A stretch of 43,254 nucleotides of DNA from [Streptosporangium] indianense (GCF_021474405.1 NZ_JAKEIO010000061.1:1-43254); one strand, 5' to 3'. Positions 31,052-39,726 are shown, numbered from the stretch's first letter. A program made the numbers and translations. Notes: a model not told the origin generated them from the sequence alone.

Positions 31052-34000
31052 TCAGCCCCTTCGCAGGCGCAGGGTGAGGATCTGGAAGGGGCGCAGCGCG
31101 ACGGCGACGGCCCCGTCGGTGATCTCCGCGTCCTCCAGCGGGCGTTCCAGCAGGTCGGTGATCCGGGCGCCGGCGAGCGGGAACCCGGTGCGCAGGGTGC
31201 CGGTGGCGCGGCCGCCACGGGACTCGTAGAGCCGTACGACGACATCGCCGGAGGCGTCGTCGGCGAGCTTGACCGCTTCCACGGTGATGCCCTCGCCCTC
31301 GGTGGAGACGACCGGTTCGGGGGCACCGGCCGCGTCGGCCACCCGCAGCGGCAGGTTGAGGGCGTAGCCCTCGGCGACGGCGTCCTCGATGGTCGCGCCC
31401 GGCAGCAGGGCGTAGGTGAAGCGGTGGCGGCCCTGGTCGGCCTCGGGGTCCGGGATGCGCGGGGCGCGGACCAGGGACAGGCGGACGGTGGTCGTGGTGC
31501 CGCCGTCCTCCCGGACCGTGCGGGAGACGTCGTGCCCGTACGTCGAGTCGTTGATGACGGCGACGCCGTAGCCGGGTTCGCCGAGGTGCACCCAGCGGTG
31601 GCCGGAGACCTCGAAGCGGGCCGCCTCCCAGCTGGTGTTGGTGTGGGTGGGGCGCTGGATGTGGCCGAACTGGATCTCGGCGCAGGAGTGCGGGGCACGG
31701 ATGTCGACCGGGAAGGCCGCCTTGAGGATCTTCTCGGTCTCGTGCCAGTCGATGTCCGTCTCGAAGTCGATGCGGGGGCTGCCGGCGCGGACGGTGATCG
31801 TCTGGATGATCGTGGAGCCCTTGCCGAAGGACCGTTCGACGCGGATGGCGCCGATCAGCGGGTCCTGCTCGACGACGGTGACGGACGAGGCGTCCAGGAG
31901 GTCGGTGTAGCGGTTCTTGTAGTGCTTGTCGATGTCCCAGGCGTCCCAGTAGTTGGGCAGGTCGGTGTGCAGGCGGAGCAGGTTGCCCGGCTCGGCGAGG
32001 ACCTCGCGGCCGGTGCGCAGGTCGCGGACGGAGGAAAGCGTGCCGTCCTCGGCGACCTCCACCCGGACCAGTCCGTTGTCGAGGACCCGGCCGTCCACGG
32101 TCACCGGCTGCGGGGGCGCGGTGTCGGCCAGGGGCGCGGAGCCGCTCGCCGGCACCTGCACGTACACCGGTGTGCCGTCGGCGGTGCGGACCACTTCGGC
32201 GCGGTCGTAGGGGCCGGTGTTGAAGACGCGGGTCCCGCCGGTGCCCAGTGCGGCGAGCGCCTGCGCGGTCAGCGCGTGCAGTTCCCGGGCGGCGCGGGCG
32301 TACTCGGCCTCGGCCTCGCGGTGCACCCAGGCGATGGAGGAGCCGGGCAGGATGTCGTGGAACTGGTGCAGCAGCACCGTCTTCCACAGCCGGTCCAGCT
32401 TCTCGTGCGGATAGGTGTAGCCGGGGGCGTGCAGGGCGGCCGTGGTCGCCCAGAGTTCGGCCTCGCGCAGGAGGTGCTCGGAGCGGCGGTTGCCCTGCTT
32501 GGTGCGGGCCTGGGAGGTGTAGGTGGCGCGGTGCAGCTCCAGGTAGAGCTCGCCGACCCACACGGGGGCGTCCGGGTACTCTTCGCGGGCCTTGGCGAAG
32601 AACTCGTCGGGGTGTTCGACGACGACCTTCGGGGATCCCTCCAGGTTCGCCAGCCGGCGGGCGCGTTCCATGATCTCGCGGGTGGGGCCGCCACCGCCGT
32701 CGCCCCAGCCGAAGGGCGCGAGTGAGCGGGAGGCGCCGCCCTTCTCCTGGTAGTTGCGGACCGCGCGGGACATCTCCTCGCCGCTGAAGCGGGCGTTGTA
32801 GGTGTCGACGGGCGGGAAGTGCGTGAAGATGCGGGTGCCGTCGATGCCCTCCCACCAGAAGGTGTGGTGGGGGAACCTGTTGGTCTGGTTCCAGGAGATC
32901 TTCTGGGTGAGGAACCACTCGTTGCCGGCGAGCTTGGCGATCTGCGGGTAGGCCGCGTTGTAGCCGAAGGAGTCCGGCAGCCACACGCCCTTGGTCTCGA
33001 TGCCGAAGTGCTCGATGAAGAACCGCTTGCCGTGGACGAACTGGCGGGCGACGGCCTCGCCGCCGGGCAGGTTGCCGTCCGACTCGACCCACATGCCGCC
33101 GACCGGCGCCCACTGGCCGTTCTTGACCGACTCCTGGATGCGGGCCCAGACCTTGGGGTGGTTGTCGCGCACCCACTCGTACTGCTGGGCCTGGGAGCAG
33201 GCGAAGATGAAGTCGTCGTACTCGTCGGCGAGCGAGGTGACGTTGGAGAAGGTGCGGGACGTCTTGCGCTTGGTCTCGCGGATCGGCCAGAGCCAGGCGG
33301 AGTCGATGTGGGCGTGGCCGACGCCGGAGATCGTGTGCGCGCTGGCGTGCGCGGGCTTGGACAGTGCCGGCTTCAGCGCCTCGCGGACGGCCGGGGCGGA
33401 ACCGGAGACGTCGTCCAGGTCGAGCAGGTCCATCGCCCGGTCCAGGGCGTGCGCGATCTCGTGCCGGCGCGGGTCGTGCTCGCCGAGCTCCAGCATCAGC
33501 TCGCGCAGCACCTGCACGTCGAGGTCGAGGTGCCACACCTCCTCGTCGAGGATCGCGATGTCGGCGCTGCGGAAGGTGTAGAGGGGCTTGTCTCCCGCGG
33601 TCAGCTTGTCGCCGAGCGGGGTGACCCTGGAGAAGTTGTCCGCCAGGATGTCCGGGTTGGAGGCGGCTTCGACCAGGTAGTCGACCGTCTCGCCGCCCCG
33701 GGCGGGGTTGGCGATCGCCACGTACTGGTTGAGCGGGTTGACGGCCTTCAGGGGGGTGCCGTCGGTGCGGTGGACCAGGGCCTCGGCCTGGTTGCCGGGC
33801 CAGCCGCCGACGAAGCCGAGGTCGATGACGGCCTCGACGCGGCGGCCCGCCCATTCCTCGGGGACCCTTCCGCGCATGCGGAACCAGGTGGTGCCCCAGG
33901 GCGGACCCCACGGGGTGCCCATCGTGAAGGGCTCGTAGGAGGCGGCGGCGGCCTCCTCGAACGGGACCGGCTCCCCCGGGGCCTGCCAGGCCGCCACCTC

Positions 34001-34093
34001 GAAGGGGACGGTGGCGGCGTAGACCGCGGTCTTGATGCGCTGGTCGTGAAGGCGCTTCACGCGCTCCTCGATGCGGCGGCTTTCGTCGTGCAT
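31052..34093 (-). CDS. GH38 alpha-mannosidase
   Basis: 1013 aa, a normal length for bacterial GH38. VGHAHIDSAWLWPIRET holds the zinc-binding His-x-Asp, WLPDSFGYNAAYPQI contains the nucleophile-region Asp, and HIDSAW/WWEGIDGTRIFTHFPP are characteristic. An N-terminal carbohydrate-binding-like segment (TPWGPPWGTTWFRMRG) and long C-terminal beta domains follow. No signal peptide, so it should hydrolyse imported alpha-mannosides in the cytoplasm. It is downstream of the GH4 and DeoR genes on the same strand, suggesting one sugar-use locus. The 71-bp gap to GH4 has its own AAGCGCTT element. Confidence 0.95.
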   Translation of the reverse strand: MHDESRRIEERVKRLHDQRIKTAVYAATVPFEVAAWQAPGEPVPFEEAAAASYEPFTMGTPWGPPWGTTWFRMRGRVPEEWAGRRVEAVIDLGFVGGWPGNQAEALVHRTDGTPLKAVNPLNQYVAIANPARGGETVDYLVEAASNPDILADNFSRVTPLGDKLTAGDKPLYTFRSADIAILDEEVWHLDLDVQVLRELMLELGEHDPRRHEIAHALDRAMDLLDLDDVSGSAPAVREALKPALSKPAHASAHTISGVGHAHIDSAWLWPIRETKRKTSRTFSNVTSLADEYDDFIFACSQAQQYEWVRDNHPKVWARIQESVKNGQWAPVGGMWVESDGNLPGGEAVARQFVHGKRFFIEHFGIETKGVWLPDSFGYNAAYPQIAKLAGNEWFLTQKISWNQTNRFPHHTFWWEGIDGTRIFTHFPPVDTYNARFSGEEMSRAVRNYQEKGGASRSLAPFGWGDGGGGPTREIMERARRLANLEGSPKVVVEHPDEFFAKAREEYPDAPVWVGELYLELHRATYTSQARTKQGNRRSEHLLREAELWATTAALHAPGYTYPHEKLDRLWKTVLLHQFHDILPGSSIAWVHREAEAEYARAARELHALTAQALAALGTGGTRVFNTGPYDRAEVVRTADGTPVYVQVPASGSAPLADTAPPQPVTVDGRVLDNGLVRVEVAEDGTLSSVRDLRTGREVLAEPGNLLRLHTDLPNYWDAWDIDKHYKNRYTDLLDASSVTVVEQDPLIGAIRVERSFGKGSTIIQTITVRAGSPRIDFETDIDWHETEKILKAAFPVDIRAPHSCAEIQFGHIQRPTHTNTSWEAARFEVSGHRWVHLGEPGYGVAVINDSTYGHDVSRTVREDGGTTTTVRLSLVRAPRIPDPEADQGRHRFTYALLPGATIEDAVAEGYALNLPLRVADAAGAPEPVVSTEGEGITVEAVKLADDASGDVVVRLYESRGGRATGTLRTGFPLAGARITDLLERPLEDAEITDGAVAVALRPFQILTLRLRRG

Positions 34094-34164
34094 GGGATGT
34101 CTCCAGGAAGCGGGAAGAGCGAGCAGACGGGAAGCGGTGGGGGAAAGCGCTTACCGAATAGCGT
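34094..34164. promoter_or_regulatory. Short gap before GH38 with AAGCGCTT palindrome
   Basis: The 71-bp gap between GH4 and GH38 contains AAGCGCTT (about 34145-34152), the core of LacI-family sugar operators. This suggests GH38 may have its own regulated promoter. Evidence is limited to this one short palindrome. Confidence 0.35.
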
Positions 34165-35505
34165 TCACCTAAGGTACGCCAACCCGGGATGGACCTCGGT
34201 GTAGCCCTCGACCAGCCTGCGGGCCACGTTGACGGAGTCGACGAGCGGATGCAGCGCGAAGGCCTTCACGGCGGTGGCGCGGGAGCCGGAGTCGGCCGCG
34301 GCCAGCACCTCGCGCTCGACGGCCTTGACCGCGCAGACCAGGCCGGTGGCGTGGTCGGGCAGCGGGTCGACGGCGACGGGGTGGGCGCCGTTGGCGTCGA
34401 CCAGGCAGGGGACCTCGATGACGGCCTCCGCGTCCAGGACGGACAGCGTGCGCCGGTTGCGCACGTTGAGGATCAGGGTGGTGCGCTCGTCCCGGGCGAT
34501 GGCCCGCATCAGGGCGAGGGCCACCTTCTCGTAGCCGCCGGACAGGTCGTCCTCTTCGCGTTCCCCGGCGCCCGCGCTCTCGCGGTTCTCGGCCATGTAC
34601 GTGGCCTCGCGCTCGGCGCGGGTGCGGTCCCAGACGGCGAGGGCGGGGGCGTCCGGGTCGCGCATCTCGGCGTAGAAGCGGGCCTGCTGGTCGCGCAGGA
34701 AGGCGCCGCGGGTCTTCTCGGCCTGCTGGTAGGCGCGGACGGCCTCGCGGTTGAAGTAGTAGTAGTGCAGGTATTCGTTGGGGATCGCGCCCAGGGAGCG
34801 CAGCCAGTCGGCGCCGAAGAGCTTGCCCTCCTCGAACGAGCCGAGCAGGTCGGGGTCGGCGAGCAGGCGCGGGAGCTCGTCCCGGCCGGCGACGCGCAGG
34901 CCGCGCACCCAGCCGAGGTGGTTGAGCCCGACGTAGTCGATCCACGCCTCCGCCGGGTTCTTCACGCCGAGCACCCGGGCGATGCGGCGGCCGAGGCCGA
35001 CCGGGGAGTCGCAGATGCCGATGACACGGTCGCCGAGGTGGCGGGACATGGCCTCGGTGACCAGACCGGCGGGGTTGGTGAAGTTGATGACCCAGGCGTC
35101 GGGCGCGAGCCGGGCGACCCGTCGCGCGATGTCGACGGCGACCGGGACCGTGCGCAGGCCGTAGGCGATGCCGCCCGCGCCCACCGTCTCCTGGCCGAGC
35201 ACGCCTTCGGCCAGGGCGACGCGTTCGTCGTTCGCGCGTCCCTCCAGGCCGCCGACGCGGATCGCGGAGAACACGAAGTCGGCACCGCGCAGGGCGTCGT
35301 CGAGGTCGGTGGTGGCGCTCACCCCGGGGGCGTCGGGGACGCCGGCCGCCTGTTCGGCGAGGACGCGTGTCACCGCCGACAGCCGTCCGGCGTCCGGATC
35401 GTGCAGGACGACATGGGTCACCCGGCCCTCGGCGTGGTCCTGGAGGAGCGCTCCGTACACCAGGGGTACGCGGAATCCTCCGCCGCCCAGAATCGTCAGT
35501 CTCAC
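34165..35505 (-). CDS. GH4 6-phospho-beta-glucosidase-type enzyme
   Basis: 446 aa. The NAD-binding start is MRLTILGGGGFRVPLVYGAL. GH4 features include FVFSAIRVGGLEGRANDE, INFTNPAGLVTEAM, ICDSPVGLGRR (metal-region Cys) and YVGLNHLGWVRGL (metal-region His), then YLHYYYFN. GH4 enzymes cleave glycosides by an NAD/Mn redox-elimination mechanism, often on 6-phosphorylated sugars, so a phosphorylated disaccharide is a likely substrate. The stop overlaps nothing; the upstream DeoR gene stop overlaps its ATG by 4 bp, so the two are one transcript. Confidence 0.93.
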   Translation of the reverse strand: MRLTILGGGGFRVPLVYGALLQDHAEGRVTHVVLHDPDAGRLSAVTRVLAEQAAGVPDAPGVSATTDLDDALRGADFVFSAIRVGGLEGRANDERVALAEGVLGQETVGAGGIAYGLRTVPVAVDIARRVARLAPDAWVINFTNPAGLVTEAMSRHLGDRVIGICDSPVGLGRRIARVLGVKNPAEAWIDYVGLNHLGWVRGLRVAGRDELPRLLADPDLLGSFEEGKLFGADWLRSLGAIPNEYLHYYYFNREAVRAYQQAEKTRGAFLRDQQARFYAEMRDPDAPALAVWDRTRAEREATYMAENRESAGAGEREEDDLSGGYEKVALALMRAIARDERTTLILNVRNRRTLSVLDAEAVIEVPCLVDANGAHPVAVDPLPDHATGLVCAVKAVEREVLAAADSGSRATAVKAFALHPLVDSVNVARRLVEGYTEVHPGLAYLR

Positions 35506-36287
35506 GCTTGCACCTTTCCCGCCACGACGACCTCGACGCCCGCCTCCTGGAAGGAAGCCTGTGTCGCCGCGTCGACCGGCGCGTTCGTCACCACCGCGTC
35601 CAGGTCCTCGGGACCGCAGACCTTCGCCATCCCGTGCCCGGGGAACTTCGCCGCGTCGGCGAGCAGCACCACCTTCTCGCCGGCCTTGATCATGGCCCGC
35701 TTGACCGGCACCTCCACGACCGTCGTGTCCATGACCTGTCCGCCGGGCCGCACCCCGCTGGTGCCGAGGAAGAGCCAGTCGGCGTGCAGCTGGCGCAGGT
35801 TGTCCTCGGTGAGGAAACCGACCAGGGAGCGGTACTCGCGGCGGACCATGCCGCCGAGCAGGACCAGTTCGATGCCCTCGTCGTCGGCGAGCTCCTCGTA
35901 GACCACCAGGTTGCTGGTGATCACGGTGAGCCGCCGTCCGTGCAGCTGCCGGGCCAGGCGGTAGGCCGTGGTCCCGATGTCGAGCAGCACCGACTGGCCG
36001 TCCCTGATCATCGCGGCGGCGCGTTCGGCTATGGCGTCCTTCTCGGACACGCGCACCTCGGCGACCTCGGCGAAGGGCTGGTCGCCCTCCTCCACGACGG
36101 CGCCGCCGTGCACCCGCGTGAGCAGTCCGTCCTCTTCGAGTTTCACCAGGTCACGCCTGATGGTGGCGGGGCTCACGCCCAGCTGCTCCGAAAGGTCGGT
36201 CACGGCCGCGGGGCCACCGGCCCGCAGGGCCCGAAGGATGAGTTGGTGTCGTCGTTCAGCCAGCACGGCGTGCACATTACTCGTCAT
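35502..36287 (-). CDS. DeoR-family sugar regulator
   Basis: About 261 aa. The N-terminal DeoR helix-turn-helix is TDLSEQLGVSPATIRRDLVKLEEDGLLTRVHGG (split here: TDLSEQLGVSPATIRRDL, then VKLEEDGLLTRVHGG). The C-terminal sugar-phosphate sensor domain has SVLLDIGTTAYRLA and LLADAAKFPGHGM. ATG 36287 is taken; GTG 36275 is an alternative with GGAG farther upstream. It probably represses the GH4/GH38 transcript and the divergent PfkB kinase through the palindrome at 36350-36366. Confidence 0.92.
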   Translation of the reverse strand: MTSNVHAVLAERRHQLILRALRAGGPAAVTDLSEQLGVSPATIRRDLVKLEEDGLLTRVHGGAVVEEGDQPFAEVAEVRVSEKDAIAERAAAMIRDGQSVLLDIGTTAYRLARQLHGRRLTVITSNLVVYEELADDEGIELVLLGGMVRREYRSLVGFLTEDNLRQLHADWLFLGTSGVRPGGQVMDTTVVEVPVKRAMIKAGEKVVLLADAAKFPGHGMAKVCGPEDLDAVVTNAPVDAATQASFQEAGVEVVVAGKVQA

Positions 36288-36349
36288 CTCCAATCATCAC
36301 CATGCTCATTTCTGCTCGCGTATTGACCAATCTCGCGAAGCAGCGCACG

Positions 36350-36366
36350 ATTTCGGTCACCGAAAT
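36350..36366. promoter_or_regulatory. Perfect palindrome in the DeoR/PfkB divergent promoter
   Basis: ATTTCGGTCACCGAAAT, arms of 8 bp around one base. It lies 63 bp upstream of the DeoR start and 50 bp upstream of the kinase start, in an AT-richer segment. It is the best candidate for the DeoR operator. A looser pair CTGCTCGCG...CGCGAAGCAG (about 36312-36342) lies beside it. Confidence 0.65.
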
Positions 36367-36415
36367 GAAGAGTTCTGACGATCTCCGTCGAAGCAGCGAG
36401 TGAGAGGACACATCC

Positions 36416-37267
36416 GTGGACGACGACCGGCCCGATGTGCTGCTGACCGGGCTGCTCTTCTACGACCTCGTCCTCACCGGGCTCGGCAGGCCGCCCGCCC
36501 CGGGCGAGGAGATCTGGACCCGGGGCATGGGCTGCGGCCCGGGCGGCATCGCGAACCTCGCGGTCGCCGCGTCCCGCTTCGGCCTGCGCACCAGCCCGGC
36601 CACGGTGTTCGGAGACGACTTCTACGGCGAGCACTGCCGGGACGTCCTGAGAGACCAGGAACACGTCGACCTCTCGCTCTCCCGGACGGCGGACGGCTGG
36701 CCCACGCCGGTCACGGTCTCCGTCGCCTGCGGTCACGACCGGGCCCTGCTCACCCACGGCCAGCAGCCCCCTTACACGCAGGGCGTACTGATGGGCGGCC
36801 CGCCCGACGCGCGGACCGCCCTGGTGCACCTCGAGGCCGAGCCGCGCGAGTGGCTCGCGAAGGCCGCCGCCAACGGCACCCGGACCTACGCCGACGTCGG
36901 CTGGGATCCCACCCAGGAGTGGCCGACGGCCCTGCTGGAGCAACTGGCCCTGTGCCACGCGTTCCTCCCGAACGAGACCGAGGCGATGGCCTACACCCGC
37001 ACCGACAGCGCGATGGCCGCGCTCGGCACCCTGTCCGAGCTGGTGCCGGTCGCCGTGGTGACCCGCGGCGGGGACGGCGCCCTCGCCGTCGACCAGATCA
37101 CCGGCGAGTACGCCGAGGTCCCGGCCCTGGACACCGAGGTCCTGGAGGCGACGGGTGCCGGAGACGTCTTCGGCGCGAGCTTCCTCGCGGCGTCCCTCGG
37201 CGGCTGGCCGCTGGCGGAGCGCGCCGTACTCGACGGAGGGAGCGGTACAGGGCAGTTGACGCCCTGA
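36416..37267 (+). CDS. PfkB-family carbohydrate kinase, C-terminally truncated
   Basis: 283 aa. Features: GMGCGPGGIANLAVAASRFG (substrate-binding N-terminal motif), LPNETEAMAYT and the ATP/anion-hole motif EATGAGDVFGASFLAASLGGW (near residue 250) with catalytic Asp. Normal members run another 40-50 residues after GAGD, forming the end of the ATP site. Here the family sequence stops at PLAERA, followed by 13 unrelated residues and a stop codon inside a repeat hairpin. Activity is therefore doubtful. GTG 36416 is preceded by GAGAGGAC. It is divergent from the DeoR regulator and probably belonged to the same sugar locus. Confidence 0.85.
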   Translation: MDDDRPDVLLTGLLFYDLVLTGLGRPPAPGEEIWTRGMGCGPGGIANLAVAASRFGLRTSPATVFGDDFYGEHCRDVLRDQEHVDLSLSRTADGWPTPVTVSVACGHDRALLTHGQQPPYTQGVLMGGPPDARTALVHLEAEPREWLAKAAANGTRTYADVGWDPTQEWPTALLEQLALCHAFLPNETEAMAYTRTDSAMAALGTLSELVPVAVVTRGGDGALAVDQITGEYAEVPALDTEVLEATGAGDVFGASFLAASLGGWPLAERAVLDGGSGTGQLTP

Positions 37268-37325
37268 AGGGCCGTGCCCTTCAGGGGCGCGGGGAACTGC
37301 GCGACCAGCCACAGCGGGCGCGCGG
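37261..37325. repeat. Streptomyces interspersed intergenic repeat with hairpin
   Basis: GCCCTGAAGGGC (37261-37272) pairs with GCCCTTCAGGGGC (37276-37288). It is followed by GGGGAACTGCGCGACCAGCC, a stretch I recall as recurring between genes in many Streptomyces genomes. The stop codon of the truncated kinase (37265-37267) lies in the left arm. It may also act as terminator between the kinase and the phosphatase gene. Confidence 0.7.
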
Positions 37326-37382
37326 TCAGAATCCGGCGGCCGGTCCCGAGCTCTTCTGGCAGCCATTCAAGAGAGGCACCCT

Positions 37383-38354
37383 GTGACGGACGTCAACACC
37401 GAGGCCCGACGCCCCAAGGTCCTCGTCATCGGCATGGACGGCCTGCGCTACGACCGCCTGACCCGCTCGCCCGCCAATGCCCCGGTACTGCACGCCCTGA
37501 TGGCGGCGGGTGCCGTCGGCACGAGCCTGCTGCCCTACGGCCGGCCCGACGGCGAGCCGTCGAGCACCGCGGCCTTCACCGACTCCGGCCCCGGCTGGTC
37601 GAGCATCCTCACCGGGGTGTGGCCCGACCGCCACGGGGTCACCGGCAACGATTTCAAAGGCGCCGACTACACCCGCTACCCCGACTTCCTGACCCGTGCC
37701 GCCCGCACCCGGCCCGGTCTGCGCACGGCCGTCGCGGTGTCCTGGCCGGCCCTGGTCCGCCGCGGCACCCTGGGCCGGACCATCGGCCGACGGGTGCGCC
37801 ACAACGGCGAGTTCCGGGGCTACGAGAGGGCGGACCGCCGCGTCGCCCGCACCGCCCTGCGCTGGCTCACCCGGGGCGACCCGGACGCCCTGTTCGTGTA
37901 CTTCGGCGCCACCGACGAGGCCGGCCACGCCACCGGGCCCCTCTCCCCCGCCTACGACCGGGCCCTTCTCGCACAGGACGCCCACCTCGGGCGGCTGCTG
38001 GCGGCGATCGACGCGCGGCGATCGGATCCGGGGCGCGCCGGGGAGCGGTGGACCGTGCTGGTCACCACGGACCACGGTCACCTCGACTCCGGTGGCCACG
38101 GCGGCGACTCGCGTGCCGAGCGGGAGGTCTTCGTCGTCCTCGCCGAGCGCGGAGCCCACGGATGCCCAGGAGGCACCCCGCTCGACAACCCCCGCCAACT
38201 CTCAGGCACCCCGCTCGACAACCCCCGCCTCATCGACATCGCCCCCACCGTCCTGGACCGTCTCGGTATCCCCGTCGACCCCGCATGGGGCCTGCAGGGC
38301 CGTGTCCTGCCCGGGCCCCCCGGACCCAGCGCACCGACTTCGGAATGGTCATGA
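37383..38354 (+). CDS. Alkaline phosphatase/nucleotide pyrophosphatase-family hydrolase
   Basis: 323 aa, GTG 37383 with GAGAGGCAC upstream. Metal and nucleophile blocks of the type I phosphodiesterase/alkaline phosphatase superfamily are visible: VIGMDGLRYDRL, PGWSSILTGVWPDRHGVTG (nucleophile Ser/Thr region), FGATDEAGHATGPLS and TTDHGHLDSGGHGGDS. Residues about 264-283 carry an in-frame 33-bp duplication (GTPLDNPR twice) before LIDIAPTVLDRLGIP. No signal peptide, so a cytoplasmic phosphomonoesterase or phosphodiesterase is likely. The substrate is unknown. Confidence 0.88.
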   Translation: MTDVNTEARRPKVLVIGMDGLRYDRLTRSPANAPVLHALMAAGAVGTSLLPYGRPDGEPSSTAAFTDSGPGWSSILTGVWPDRHGVTGNDFKGADYTRYPDFLTRAARTRPGLRTAVAVSWPALVRRGTLGRTIGRRVRHNGEFRGYERADRRVARTALRWLTRGDPDALFVYFGATDEAGHATGPLSPAYDRALLAQDAHLGRLLAAIDARRSDPGRAGERWTVLVTTDHGHLDSGGHGGDSRAEREVFVVLAERGAHGCPGGTPLDNPRQLSGTPLDNPRLIDIAPTVLDRLGIPVDPAWGLQGRVLPGPPGPSAPTSEWS

Positions 38355-38482
38355 CCGACGCACCGCTCGATCCCCTGATCGCCCTCCGCCCCTGGGAAGC
38401 CCCCCAGGAGGTCACCTCGGATCACCGCCGAGGCGGCGACTCCGGCCTGGCGCCCCGATCCGCCGCTTCACGCTCGCGGTGA
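38351..38482 (+). pseudogene. Fragment resembling a glycosidase N-terminus
   Basis: ATG 38351 (overlapping the phosphatase stop) opens MTDAPLDPLIALRPWEAPQEVTS and ends after 43 residues. RPWEAPQEVTS resembles the opening PWEDPELTS of GH2 beta-galactosidase-type proteins, but no further homology follows. The match is short and tentative. Confidence 0.35.
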
Positions 38483-38601
38483 TGCCGGACACGCAGTACC
38501 TGTTCGAGGGGCCGAGCAACGACAAGGCGCCCGTCGAGGCCGCGCTGCGCCATCTGCTGGAGCACGGCCGGGAGGAGAACATCGTGCCCACGGCGGCGTG
38601 A
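38456..38601 (+). pseudogene. Fragment of a secreted-type metallophosphoesterase
   Basis: One frame reads IRRFTLAVMPDTQYLF, EGPSNDKAPVEAALRHLL and EHGREENIV, the conserved start of calcineurin-like phosphoesterases (MPDTQ carries the first metal ligand). It stops at 38601, four residues after ENIV, just where the next conserved block (GDLTQ) should begin. No start codon or upstream signal peptide is in frame. Confidence 0.65.
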
Positions 38602-38714
38602 CCGCCGCCGTGTCGATCGTGGTGCCCCACGCCGACGCGCGAGTGCCGGTCCTGGCCCCGGCGGTGCGGGTGGCGGCGCGCGGGATCTCGCGGGCGCTGG
38701 GGTGGCGGCCCTGA
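38598..38714 (+). pseudogene. C-terminal fragment of an IclR-family regulator
   Basis: The frame ending at 38714 reads GGVTAAVSIVVPHADAR and PAVRVAARGISRALGWRP, then stop. This is the usual C-terminus of an IclR effector domain. The N-terminal 200 residues are missing. The junction with the phosphoesterase fragment is within about 38583-38595, indicating an old deletion joining two genes. Confidence 0.6.
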
Positions 38715-38743
38715 GCGGATGCGCCGCGTGGCGTGGCGTGGCG

Positions 38744-39598
38744 TCAGATCTGTTCCCGGGCCGGTGCCATGGCCCAGCGGATGGTCCGGGTCAGGGCCCG
38801 GCCGGTGGGACGCACGGCGAGGTCCTCGACGACCGGTACCCGGGGGAGCCACAGCAGGCCGCGCGCCCAGGGCGGGAGCAGGGTGACGGCGTTCGCGGCC
38901 AGCCCGCCGTAGAAGGGCCGGACGGCCAGGGGCAGCGGAGGGCGGAGCAGCAGGAAGCGGGCGGCCGCCCGGGCCTCGGGCGTGGCCCGCAGTTCGGGCC
39001 GGTACACGGCCAGGCGCTCGGCCAGTTCGCCGCGGTCGCGGGGCGGGTCGACCACCCCCAGCGCCTCGGCGACGCGCGCGGTGTCGGCGACGTAGGCGTC
39101 GTAGCCGGCGGCGTCCAAGGGCCGGGCCCCGTAGCGTTCGTGGGCGCGCAGGAAGCTGTCCGTCTCGGCGGCGTGCACCCAGCCGAGCAGGTGAGGGTCG
39201 GCCGCGTGGTACGGCACGCCGTCGCCCGTGGTGCCGCGGATCCGCTCGTGGATGCCGCGCACGTGGTCGACCGCCTGCTGCGCGTCGGCGGCCGTGCCGT
39301 ACGTGGTCACGGCCAGGAAGGTGCTGGTGCGCTGCAGCCGGCCCCACGGGTCGCCGCGGAAGCCGGAGTGGCCGGCGACCGCCGCCATCGCCAGGGGGTG
39401 CAGGGACTGCAGGAGCAGGGCGGTCAGCTCGCCGATGAACATCGAGGCGTCGCCGTGGACCGTGCGGATGGGCCGGTCCGGCCCGAACCACCGGGGCCCG
39501 GGCGTGTGGTGGATGCGGGCCCGGGTCGCGGGCCCGCCGGGCCCGGCGACCCGGCGGAACAGGGCCTGGCCCAGCTGTTCACGCACTCCGGTCAGCAC
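38744..39598 (-). CDS. MpaB/DUF2236-family oxygenase-like protein
   Basis: 284 aa, GTG 39598 with GGGAGG 6 nt upstream. The DUF2236 (MpaB/latex-clearing oxygenase-like) family is indicated by SLHPLAMAAVAGHSGFRGDPWGRLQRT (read as two parts), TAAD-type helices and WVHAAETDSFLRAHERYG, which holds the heme-coordinating His of the family. Members are b-type heme proteins that act on hydrophobic substrates. It is last in a minus-strand group with an SDR, an FAD oxidoreductase and an SRPBCC protein, suggesting a small lipid or polyketide-modifying pathway. Confidence 0.85.
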   Translation of the reverse strand: MLTGVREQLGQALFRRVAGPGGPATRARIHHTPGPRWFGPDRPIRTVHGDASMFIGELTALLLQSLHPLAMAAVAGHSGFRGDPWGRLQRTSTFLAVTTYGTAADAQQAVDHVRGIHERIRGTTGDGVPYHAADPHLLGWVHAAETDSFLRAHERYGARPLDAAGYDAYVADTARVAEALGVVDPPRDRGELAERLAVYRPELRATPEARAAARFLLLRPPLPLAVRPFYGGLAANAVTLLPPWARGLLWLPRVPVVEDLAVRPTGRALTRTIRWAMAPAREQI

Positions 39599-39726
39599 GG
39601 TCGGCCTCCCTTCTCCTGCTGCCCAGTGTCCGGCATGGCAGTGCCGACCGGGGGACGTGCCCGCCCGGGCCGCGCCGTCCCGGACACCGGGCGCGGCCGG
39701 GCCCCCGCCTTGCCGTGCCGCCGGAG

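Noticed and set aside
31424..32725. Plus-strand open frame opposite GH38
   Set aside because: Gly/Val/Asp-rich antisense shadow, typical of GC-rich genes.
29643..33911. Very long minus-strand open frame of 1,422 codons
   Set aside because: It is the out-of-phase shadow of GH38; Arg/Pro/Gly-rich low-complexity translation, and it crosses the ATP-grasp gene.
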